Origin: Physcomitrium patens
Lineage: Eukaryota > Streptophyta > Bryopsida > Funariales > Funariaceae
DNA length: 64,000 bases
Assembly (NCBI RefSeq): GCF_000002425.4
Contig: NC_037259.1
Span: forward strand, 822,671 to 886,670
Direction of reading: 5' to 3'
The notes beneath the pieces were generated by a model, which saw only the letters and a program-made list of their open reading frames with translations, was not told the DNA's origin and ran no database searches. Below are positions 1 through 9,030 of the stretch, in pieces. Position 1 is the stretch's first letter. Every line of letters starts with the position of its first letter. The translations under genes were made by a program, and so were the position numbers.

Positions 1-1133
1 GATTGCTGAAATATTTGCATCAACTTTCAAATTGGCAGCCAAGTAATATCACTGTGGTTTTTGGGCATTTTCTCACGATTTGTAAATTGGATTGGAGTGA
101 ATTCTTTTGAGCACATAGAGGACTTATAGTGGCATTGTTTTGTAAAATTTTGCTTTAGATGGAAAGTTAGATTATGAGCTACAACTTGCTAACACTTGCT
201 AATTAGAATTAAGATTTGCAAAAAAAAAATTCAAAATTGCCTAATTATGAAAGTAATAAGGGAATTGGAGTTTATGTATTGTTGAAAATTACTAAGAAGT
301 GTCTTTTTGAGTACTTTGTATTGGATTTAAGGACTTTTGAATTAAAATTCAAATTGCATTCTTCTTATAAAGGTGAAACATATTAGGATTCTTGGATACT
401 TGTAAAATACAATTTCACCTTCTACAATTAAATGCCTAGTGCATTTTCAAACAAGATAACATGTAATATGACATCACAAATGTGAAGCAATTGTATCTTC
501 ATTGAATATATTGAAGCTACTAAAATCTTTGTTTTTAATTTTTTTTGATCAAAATATTTATTGTCATCTACTAAAAAAAGGTGTTACTCTTATGAAGCTC
601 TTTACTAGCATTCATATAAGTTTGGCAATATTATTAGACACTAAGCTTATTGTTTGAGCCTACATTCACATAGATATTAGAACTATACTTAATTGGGCAG
701 TCTAGTATCATCTCTAAAAATTATTGATTATGTATTTTAAATAGTTATAAACTCCTACCATTCTTGATTATTTCAGCTAACTCCCTTATGATATCACATT
801 TATTAGTGATGAAGGTTTGAGGAGATTAGGCAACATAGACTTATTGATTAATAATTGGCCTTATTAAGGTTATTTATGTGCTAGAACAAGTAAAAGATTT
901 GATGATTTTCAATCTAGTTTATTTATAGATTTAATGCAATTTATACATTAATGGTTTATGCATCAAATCATACTATCTAGATACATTTTTGAAAATGTAT
1001 CACTATTAGGTGATATTTGAATACAAGTATTAGATTTTTATTAATATATTTACAATTTTTTGGTCCTCCAACCTTTATTGATGATATAGCTTTTGGCTCC
1101 TATGCCCATGGATCTCATTTAATTTAGACCAAC

Positions 1134-2110
1134 TTGGCATTGTGTCAAGTACTTATAAGAGTACTTTTTAGAGTTAAAGAACCTCTTAGATGCCATATTA
1201 ATAATATCTTAGATGATAATAAAATTTCTTTGATTGTTACTAAGGTTGATGAATCTCTTCTTACCTTGATTAATAAGATGGAAGCTTCTTATGGGACATT
1301 TCTTTTATTTATAAGATTTCGAGTATCATTTGCATTTTGAGCATGTGGACTTAGGATGGTTTGAGATGTCAATTCAAAAACCTATAAAGAATCTAATGCC
1401 AATAAAAAGAAGTATGTCATAGATATTTTAATTAATACCACAACTACTTATGATCTCACTAAAGAACAATGTTATTTTTTCCTAAGCCAAGCTATAGACC
1501 TCAACACTTTAATATAGATTTTTGGCATAAGCCTTAATGTTCAAAAGTGTTTTTATGACCATATTACTACTTTGAAATTAAAAAACAATACTCAAGGAGG
1601 AATAGATCCTAAACTTATTAAGGTTGATGAATTTGAGTTATTTTTTTGCTTACATAAGAATGCATATAATGAGCTACAAGCTCAACATGTCTTTGCAGTT
1701 TTAGCTAAAGGCTTAGAAAAAAATAAATACTCAAAAGATTCTATTATGAGATTTTTTTGGAATAAACTCTATGATCTATCAACATTTCTAATTCACATAA
1801 ATATTGTGGTGATGAAGTCTCTCATTTAATCAGAAGTAAGGATGTTGAAGATATAAGAGTTGCTTTTTCAATAGATTAGCAATTTAAGGCCATGTCAATA
1901 TGTAGTAGTGCTCTATTGGTGAAGAATGAGACTTCAAAGTTTGATGATTGTCCATTGGAATAAGGACCACATCTTAATGATGTCAAAGCTCAAAAGATAC
2001 AAGCTTTTATCCACTTGTATTGCAATTATTTTGCCTTTAGTCTTGAAGAACTTCAAGGTCATAAAGGCAAATTTATTTATATTCTATTAAAAGATCATTA
2101 TCCAATCTTT
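1134..2110 (+). pseudogene. Broken pol frames upstream of the reverse transcriptase, element A
   Basis: Two open stretches (1134-1340 and 1572-1829) and the frames between and after them read as one collinear, stop-broken polypeptide that leads into the reverse transcriptase motifs after 2110. No protease active site (D-S/T-G-A) is visible here. I place it in element A because orientation and position fit. The exact domain is unrecognised. Confidence 0.5.
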
Positions 2111-3110
2111 TTACAACCTTATAAGCTTAGTGCCTGAGAGAAAGCTAGTATCAAAGCTTGTTGCTAAGACTTATTGGTTGCAAGCTTAATTGAGCTTTTC
2201 GATTGCAAATATGCTTATGCTATAGTTATACCTTTAAAGATGGATGTTTTTGGCAATTGGACAATGAAACAGATGTGTACATACTACCATTCAATTAATC
2301 ATAAGACTAAATTTGATTGATATCTAATGCCAATGTTAGAAGAATTATTTGATGCAGTAGAATGTTCTTCACTATTCAATACTTTAGATTTAAGATCTGG
2401 TTATCACCAATTACCATCACTTATTAAAGATTGGATAAAGACAACATTTTGAAGAACTAATCAAGATGAAAAATATCAACTCTATCACTAGAAGTTCATT
2501 TTGTTTGGTCTTAAGAATGCACTAATTCAGTTTCAATGGATGATAGATGAAGTTTTATCTAACTTGTTATTTTTTAAATATTATATTCATGATATTATCA
2601 TTTTTAGTAGTAATTTGTGAGATCATATGATGCATTTACAAGTAATATTTAAAAAATTATGGTAGTAAAAATTATGCTTTCATTATAAAAAGTATAAATT
2701 CTTTTATAAAAAAATTATTATAATTATGTCACATAATTATCTAAGGAGGTCTTGGTATACAACAAGCAAAGATATATGCCTTATAGAAAATCTTGACACC
2801 AAATGATGTTTTATGACTTTAGGCTTTTTCAGAATTAGCAAACTACTATCAAAGATTTGTTAAAAAATTTAGCATCATTACTAAACCATTAATTATTCTC
2901 TCGATTATAGATCAACTATGAATTTGAGATCATGAGCAATAACATGCATTTGATATATGAAACAAAAGTTGGATTCAATTCTAGTGCTTCAATATTTGTA
3001 TGCTAAGAGACCTTTCTAATTATACACAAATTGAAGTGCAACACGATTGGAAGCAGTCTTGACATTGAAGGATGATGTAAGATAAGAATATGATATTGTA
3101 TTTTCTTTAG
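2110..3110 (+). pseudogene. Decayed reverse transcriptase / RNase H start, element A
   Basis: The conceptual frame contains the gypsy reverse transcriptase block LFNTLDLRSGYHQLP near 2377-2421, then FGLKNA near 2507-2523. The catalytic YxDD box has become Y-I-H-D at about 2584-2595. A start of RNase H (YTN.SATRLEAVLT-like) follows near 3020-3075. About a dozen stops and at least one frameshift interrupt it. The loss of the first catalytic Asp of YxDD and the stops make it inactive. The motif order identifies the Ty3/gypsy class; assignment to a clade is inference. Confidence 0.8.
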
Positions 3111-3279
3111 ATGGCATCTAGCCACATATTTGACTTTAATGTCAAGTTCTACAATCATGGTTCTTGATTAAAATTTAAATGACAAATTGAACAAAAATCA
3201 AGTGATTAGTGATGTGTAGAAAGATTTTATAGTCTTGCATAAGCTTTAACAAAGAAAATTTTCTTCAACTATCTCTAAC

Positions 3280-3826
3280 TATTGAAGACAAGAAGTTGAT
3301 AAAAATAAATAAATAAGTGAGACTTTTTTCAAAGGAAGATGATAAAATAGAAATAACTTAATATGTATATTAAGAAAGAAACTAGAATGGCTATTGTCAA
3401 AAGACAAGAAAACTAGAGACCCTTGAAACTAGACTAGAAGCAAGAAAGGAGTTGACAAAAGTGAAGAAGACTTCATTCTTATCTCTATATATACTATCTA
3501 ACTAGAAGCTATGTGGTGATGATCTATAGGACCTCCAATATGTGTTGACTTTGTAGGACACATGCCTTGACTTACAAGGTAAGTTTTTCTACGTGTGGGC
3601 TACATGATTAGCTTGGTCTTCAAGCTAACACTATGTATGGCACATGGCAAACTTATTGACTACGTTTCTAATCCAAAAAGTCAATTAAAAAAACCTATAA
3701 AGTCAAAGAAGCATCTATGAAGCTTCTATAGCAAGTATTATAGAATTAATTTATTTTTATCTACTTTTACTTACTTCTATCTATTTATACATGTAATTAT
3801 TAGTTTACATGCGTATGTCAGTGGCA
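3280..3826 (-). repeat. 3' LTR of element B
   Basis: A 547-bp copy of the repeat at 7072-7618. On the minus strand it opens TGCCAC, a mutated form of the TGTCAC of its partner. A polypurine tract abuts it at 3827. A TATATATAG-type box (minus strand, around 3488-3500) is the likely core promoter. Over about 205 aligned bases I counted 16 differences from the other LTR, 15 of them transitions. Confidence 0.9.
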
Positions 3827-3844
3827 TTTCCTCCTTTTTTAGAG
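3827..3844 (-). other. Polypurine tract of element B
   Basis: On the minus strand the bases next to the 3' LTR read CTCTAAAAAAGGAGGAAA, a typical plus-strand primer site of LTR retrotransposons. The position directly beside the LTR supports the boundary at 3826/3827. Confidence 0.8.
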
Positions 3845-4310
3845 ATGAGTTCCACAATGAGAAGTCATCATATGTTGAAAAAATCTATGATGCGATGAAT
3901 TGTATTCGCCACATACTCTAATCTTTGTTCTCTTTGAAGATGATTGATATGACCTCTCAACCATCAATAGTATCCCATACTAGGGAGAGAAGACTACCCA
4001 GTTATTTGATCATTGTTGAGGCCTTCATAACTTCCTTCAAATAAAATATTTGGAATACCATCAGGAGTTATTCCTCCCTCTAGTAAAATCACCAAACATC
4101 AGAAGTTCCTTCCAAGGTCATGATACCAAACGTATTGTATCTCGCCATCTATTTGAGGAAGAACATGTTGTTCTTGAAGATCTTCATCTCAATTGCATCA
4201 TCTCGAAGGTTGTGACAATCGTAATGTCTTGTCCGACAGGTCAGCAAATAAAGACTCTTGAGTCAAATCCACTAGTTGTTGGTTTTCCATCTCCTCAACA
4301 TCACAACTAC
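3845..4310 (-). pseudogene. Unassigned 3' frame of element B (relative of the frames in C and D)
   Basis: Minus-strand frame of about 150 codons starting near an E-M-E-N-Q-Q motif (about 4300) and running to the polypurine tract, with seven or so stops. Near its end it holds WLRGHINHLQ followed by an EY...I.DFF pattern. The same frame is seen in element D (38192-38650) and, more distantly, in element C (48072-48490). It lies where the end of pol and the 3' untranslated part are expected. No known gypsy domain, zinc motif or membrane segment is obvious in it. Product unknown. Confidence 0.5.
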
Positions 4311-4519
4311 AAAGAAGCTACAAACAATGATTGAAAGTAGAATGTTATCTTTCCTAGATCTTATTTCTTTTAAAAAAAAGATTTTTATCTTGATTTTGAT
4401 CGATGTACAAAATCTTTGATTGCTTTCCATATTTGGGACCACCAAAAGTCCTTGACTGAACTTGCTTAATGAAAATTGAATCAACAGTTAGTGTTGATTT
4501 CATTGCTCAAAGATGAAGA

Positions 4520-5830
4520 TGCTCTAGCTTCAAGAAAATTATCCGTTATTGATCAAAAGCAACATCTCCTTCTTTTGGTACGAGGTAAGATCCTCTAGAG
4601 AGTGCATCTCACAAACCTTTTTGTTTTCCTAGTTGATAAGTAATCTTGAATTTGAATCTTAACAAAGACATACCCCAACGGGCTTGGCGATGATTCAAAA
4701 TATGTGCTGATATAAAATATCCTAGATTGTTGTAATCCGTATACACGGTGACAAGGCTAGAAGCACCTTCTAAATAATGGTGCCATTCTTGAAACGAATC
4801 CACGATTGCAAGAAGTTCTTTGTTGTTGATCTTGTAGTTAATCTCGACTGTTAAAAAAATTTAGAATGAAAAGCTATTGGATGAAGTTTATCATCTGTTT
4901 CCATTTGTGACAATACAATACCCAAAGCAAAGTTTGATTTCTTTGTTTCCATAAAAAAATGGCTTAGAAAAATCGACACGATACAAGATTGATGTAGAAA
5001 CAAAGGTTGTCTTCAAAGTATCAAATGCTACTTCCACTTCTTGATTCTATTGAAGTTTGTCTTTACAAGTCAAATGTGTAAGTGAAGCTTCAACTTGAAA
5101 AAAGTCTTTGATGAAGATCCAATAGTAGTTAGCAAATCTCATAAAGCATTGGACATCTCTTATCGTTTTAAGTATCTTCCAATCCATAATAGTTTGAAAT
5201 TTCTTAGGATCCATGATAAGTCCATCATTTGAAATGATGTATCCTAAAAAGTCAACTTGAGTAGTGTAAAATACATACTTTTCTATCTTGGCATAGAGTC
5301 ATGCATCTCTTAGTTTTTGTAACTCATGACAAACATGAAGTTCATGTTCTTCTGTATTCTTAGAATACATGAAGATATCGTCTAGATAACAGATAACAAA
5401 ATCATCTAAAAACTCCCAAAAGATATCATTCATTAGATGTTGGAATGCTGTTGGTGCATTTCTAAGTCCAAAAGCCATAACGTTGTATTCAAAATGTCTA
5501 TACCTTGTTCGAAATGTAGTCTTCTATTCATCTTCTTTTTTGATGCATATCAGATTATATGCTCCTCATAAATCAATTTTTGTATAGATCTTAGCTTGAT
5601 TCAACTAATCAAGGAGTGTAGATATCAAAGGTAGTGGATACCTATTCTTGATAGTGATTTTGTTGAATCTTCGATAATCGACACACATCTGCAATGATCC
5701 ATGTTTTTTCTTTACAAATAAAATTGGAGCTCCTGTTGGAGATTTGGAATGGCGTATGAAGTTCTTGGCCAAATTTTCTTCAATATACTCCTTGAGTTTA
5801 GTCAAGTCATTTTGTGATAAACTATAGATT
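4520..5830 (-). pseudogene. Reverse transcriptase and RNase H, element B
   Basis: Read on the minus strand. The N-terminal template-binding block ([20 protein letters not shown]) lies at about 5670-5730, the [16 protein letters not shown] block follows, and an intact catalytic YLDD box is at 5378-5389. The connection NGNKEIK-like region and RNase H motifs (ELLAIVDSFQEWHHYLEGA) are at about 4770-4830. Scattered stops and a frameshift near 5605 break it. The motif set and order are those of Ty3/gypsy pol. The intact YLDD suggests younger decay than in element A. Confidence 0.85.
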
Positions 5831-5928
5831 GATTCAAATGGAGGTTGTATTCCTTCTTAAAGGTCAATTGAGCAATCATAGGAATGATGTTCCAGAAGAG
5901 TATTTGTATTCTCCTTCTCAAATATATC

Positions 5929-6531
5929 TTAAAAATCTTGATATTGGCTTGGAATGCCACTTGAAGTCTTTCTACCAGTAGAAATAGGTGCAGCATAAAT
6001 GACACAAGGTGATCTTTTTTTTGTGGCATGCAAGAAAGCTCTTGCATGTATAAATATAAGTTTAATTATATTAGACTTATGACTTTCTACTTGATTAACT
6101 ATGTTCTTAGTTATACTTTCAAAAAAGTTAAGACTATGAGAAGTCCAATCTATTTTAGGATTATATTTTTCTAGCCATGATAAATCTAAAATGACTGGAT
6201 TAGAAGGAGATCTAATGTTATTAAATATTACAAAGCTACTATGACCGTTAGTTGCTACTTCTATAGGAAGAATTTCATGAGTAACATCTTCTGAAGACAA
6301 TGGACGGCTATCTATGACTTTTACATGAACAGGGTTAGTTTTCTTCTCTAAAAGTATGCTATGTCTTTTAGCAAATTCTTCATTTGACAAACATGCTGAG
6401 GCTCCTGAATCTAACAAGGCAGAGGCTTTGTGATATTTAGGTCCTAGAATATTATTTATCATAAAACATGGACAGGGTTCTGAGGAGAAAATAGGACCTT
6501 CACTAGGTATTGTACAAGATTCCAGCCACAT
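5929..6531 (-). pseudogene. Retropepsin-type aspartic protease region, element B
   Basis: A 200-codon open stretch containing ALLDSGASACLSNEEF, the D-S-G-A catalytic loop of retroviral-type aspartic proteases, and downstream ILDLSWLEKYNPKIDW, the usual gypsy motif (I-L-G-x-x-W-L-x-x-x-N-P-x-I-D-W) in which G is replaced. Among the three proteases of this window (B, C, D) only this one keeps the DSGA site. The frame then passes into the linker before reverse transcriptase. Confidence 0.85.
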
Positions 6532-6870
6532 GGTTCCTATCGTAGCTGGACAAATTCGTTTTCCAACAAGCTATCTTCTTTGATATCCATACTTCTCATT
6601 TTATGGATGTATCACTTCTTTAGGCAATGTTGAGCAATGTGCTTAGGTTTTTCAACACTGGAAGGATGTTCCACCATAAGAGAAGTGACATGATTTGGTG
6701 CAGATGTTGAAGTAGCTCCAATCATTTCTATATCTCCACTTCTTGCCAATCTTGTTGCTCCTTATGGTGGTAAATTGAGTTGATGCATCGCGAGCATTAA
6801 TTCCCTCAATTGTTCTTCCATTTGTGCCATTGCACTCTTTATTTCAATAAGATCTACTGTGATAATACTT
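6532..6870 (-). pseudogene. Truncated gag of element B
   Basis: Minus-strand frames begin with an A-Q-M-E-E-Q-L-R-E-L-M segment near 6810-6850, which matches the start of the gag of element D. They then jump almost directly to the protease. The gag core seen in C and D (LPEKF.G...KFRGF.NQV) is absent, so an internal deletion has removed most of gag. Confidence 0.6.
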
Positions 6871-6945
6871 AAAAACAAAGATGTCTAATATCACTCAAGA
6901 TAAATAGAAGAGAGGACTTGCAAACAAAAAAAAATACTAAGGACA

Positions 6946-6981
6946 ATATTAGTTTAGAAGAGAGTAATCCGCAACTTCTAA
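6946..6981 (-). other. Conserved leader block shared by elements B, C and D
   Basis: Between primer site and gag, B carries a 36-bp block centred on GTTGCGGATTA (minus strand) and ending ACTAATATT. The same block is present in C at about 36864-36902 (+) and in D at 43321-43361 (-), although the LTR of C is different from those of B and D. A role in RNA packaging or dimerisation would fit the position but is inference. Confidence 0.6.
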
Positions 6982-7039
6982 TACACTTATGTCTTATCAA
7001 GAGAAAGGAGTAATTCACTCTTAATCAAGATTAGACAAA

Positions 7040-7051
7040 GCTTTGATATTG
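7040..7051 (-). other. Degenerate primer-binding site (initiator Met-tRNA type), element B
   Basis: On the minus strand the bases read CAATATCAAAGC, which matches the usual plant TGGTATCAGAGC site (complement of initiator Met-tRNA) with T/C and three G-to-A changes. It is separated from the LTR edge by 20 nt rather than the usual 0-5. Confidence 0.55.
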
Positions 7052-7071
7052 TAAGTGTATTCTTGTCAATT

Positions 7072-7618
7072 TGTCAAGGACAAGAACATGATAAAAACAA
7101 ATAAATAAGTGAGACTTTTCTCAAAGAAATATGACAAAATAGAAATAACTTGATATGTATATTAAGACAGAAACTAGAATGGCTATTGTCAAAAGATAAG
7201 AAAACTAGAGACCTTTGAAACTAGAGTAGAAACAAGAAAGGAGTTGACAAGAGTGAAGAGGGCTTCATTCTTGTCTCTATATATACTATCTAACTAGGGG
7301 CTACGTGGTGATGATCTATAGGACCTCTAATATGTGTTGACTTTGTAGGATACATGCCTTGACTTACAAGACAAGTTTTTCTATGTGTTAGTAACATAAT
7401 TAGCTTAGTCTATAAGTTAAATATATGTGTGGCACATAGCCAACTTGTTGACCACGTTTCCAATCCAAAAAGTCAATTAAAGACACCTATAAGGTCAAAG
7501 CAGCATCTATGAAGCTTCTATAGCAAGTATTATAGAATTAACTTACTATTACCTACTTTTATTTACTTCTATCTATTTATACATATAATTACTAGCTTAC
7601 ATGCATATATTTGTGACA
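7072..7618 (-). repeat. 5' LTR of element B
   Basis: A 547-bp partner of 3280-3826. On the minus strand it starts TGTCAC and ends near CTTGACA, giving TG...CA termini with a short inverted repeat. It holds a minus-strand TATATATAG box that fits a retrotransposon promoter. It is followed on the + strand by the CTAAT half of the target duplication. Confidence 0.9.
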
Positions 7619-8560
7619 CTAATATAGAAAGAGATAAGATTAGTCTTTGAATAACAAGATTTTGTTGAGAGAATAATTTATTATTTCATATTTGGTCTCA
7701 TAGAGCTAGGTTCGTAGTTCCTAGGCCAAATCAAAGAACTTTCCTAATATACCAAATACATGAAGAACTTGGATATTTTAGGATATACATGATATATCTT
7801 ATATTGTATAATCAACATTAGTAGAGCAGTATGTATCAAAAAGTAGCAACATATGTTTTTTAGTGTCAAGTAAGTAATCAAGTTAGATCAAGTTTTAATA
7901 CCTAATCACCTCATTTGAAGTCATTACCTATCATGAATTTGTGTTATTATTGGTCATTTGGACTTTACTAGACCGCTTGTTGTTATATCACATAGATCTC
8001 AATATGTGTTGGTGATAGTAAAGTATTTTAGTAAATGAATTGAATTTGTGGCTTTACCACAAAATTCTTTAGAACTGGCAATTATGGCTTTTCTTGATCA
8101 AGTACTAGTATGTTTTGGAGCACTTGTTGAAGTCTTAATAGATCAAGGAAGAAAGTTCCTTGGGATGTTTAAAGCTTTATTTACTAAAGCTTTGATAAAT
8201 CATTGTATCATATCTAAAAAACATCCTAAGGTGCATGGCCTAGTTGAGCGGGTTGTTTAGACTATCAAATATGGTTTACAAAAGCATGGATTACTTCATG
8301 GTAACTATTACAATTGAAATTTAATGTTGTCGTGGATTCCAATAGATTATTGCTTCAATAGATAATCATCTTTGATATCTTATGGTCCTTATCAATTGTT
8401 GTATGGACAAGAGCTAATTCTATTCAACTTTAGATGTAAGAAGCTAGCTCTAATTGTGAACATTGATGATCTTAATATTTGGCCTCAATGTCTACATAAC
8501 TAAGCAAATTTTTTTAAACAAGCTATGCATATGGCTATGAAGAATTTATCTATTATTTAA
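7619..8560 (+). pseudogene. Decayed integrase of element A (right part)
   Basis: Element A resumes here after the B insertion. Visible motifs are a pre-core IHEELGYF block near 7750-7785, a core stretch RSQYVLVIVKYFSK near 8000-8030, then VEVLIDQGRKFLG (catalytic D-Q-G) at about 8128-8165. The third catalytic region is KHPKVHGLVERVV (8215-8260), matching the usual HP.ADG..ER.V with Glu kept. Stops and frameshifts are frequent. The order is that of a gypsy integrase core and the orientation matches the reverse transcriptase at 2110-3110. Confidence 0.8.
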
Positions 8561-8689
8561 TATCATGACAATTTATTATATGCTTGCATTCATATTAGAG
8601 ATTTTTGACCTTAATTATAAAGATTTTTAAAAACAATTATGTGTATTTATAATGTGAGATGCCTATAATACTTCATGTTAAGGAAGGCG

Positions 8690-9030
8690 CACAATTGTAC
8701 ATGTAAAGAATGTGTTGCCTAGTGGTATTTTGTTGTTGGAAGGCAATGATGGACAAGAATATCACGAACATTCAAAAAATTGTATTTATTGTTATCTTCC
8801 TATTAATGACTCTATATATTCTGAATTAGCAGTTGTATCAATTGGTCTTCTTTGTATTGTATGTGGTGATAAGAAAGGAGCTACCACCATACCTTTGTAT
8901 AATCAATGTTAACATGGATGGCATATGGCATGTTTAATACCACGTCTTTTGACTCTCCCTTTAGAAGATTGGATTTGTCTTTGTTGTAAGAAGTCTATTA
9001 GCCATGCCTCATCTCTTCGTAAAGATTGAA
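8690..9030 (+). pseudogene. PHD-like zinc finger downstream of the integrase, element A
   Basis: A frame with a single internal stop (8910-8912) runs from about 8700. After an LPSGILLLEGNDGQ segment comes a C-x2-C pair (CIYC, about 8781-8792). Then come a second C-x2-C (CIVC), a cysteine 15 residues later (YNQC), stop, HGWHMACLIP, and W-I-C-L-C-C. The order C-x2-C ... C-x4-H-x2-C ... W-x-C-x2-C is that of a PHD finger, with one cysteine of the YNQC pair changed to Tyr. PHD fingers read histone H3 tails. Such a module behind an integrase could steer integration, much as a chromodomain does in chromoviruses. The function is inference; the copy is dead. Confidence 0.7.

Larger units (their letters stand above)
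1..3279 (+). mobile_element. Element A, left part: decayed Ty3/gypsy retrotransposon cut by the window edge
   Basis: This is the left visible part of an old Ty3/gypsy element read on the + strand. Its 5' LTR is not in the window. Frames around 1134-2110 form the stretch before the reverse transcriptase, about 2110-2990 is reverse transcriptase, and the first residues of RNase H follow near 3010-3110. Element B then interrupts it at 3279/3280, and the same element resumes at 7619 with its integrase. The reading frame is broken many times by stops and small indels, so it is not functional. The first ~1.1 kb is AT-rich with no protein I recognise and is included only by continuity. Confidence 0.7.
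3280..7618 (-). mobile_element. Element B: Ty3/gypsy retrotransposon inserted into element A
   Basis: A 4.3-kb LTR element read on the minus strand. It is bounded by two 547-bp direct repeats (3280-3826 and 7072-7618) that align end to end. The flanking 5-mers are CTAAC (3275-3279) and CTAAT (7619-7623), a target duplication with one transition. In transcription order it holds a primer site (7040-7051), a truncated gag, an aspartic protease with an intact DSGA site, reverse transcriptase with intact YLDD, RNase H, a short remnant of the integrase zinc region, and an unassigned 3' frame before the polypurine tract. The integrase core and chromodomain are deleted near 4.40-4.50 kb, so it could not move on its own. 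Confidence 0.9.

Noticed and set aside
4050..4334. 94-codon + strand frame as a gene
   Set aside because: It is the antisense of the unassigned 3' frame of element B, with no motif of its own.
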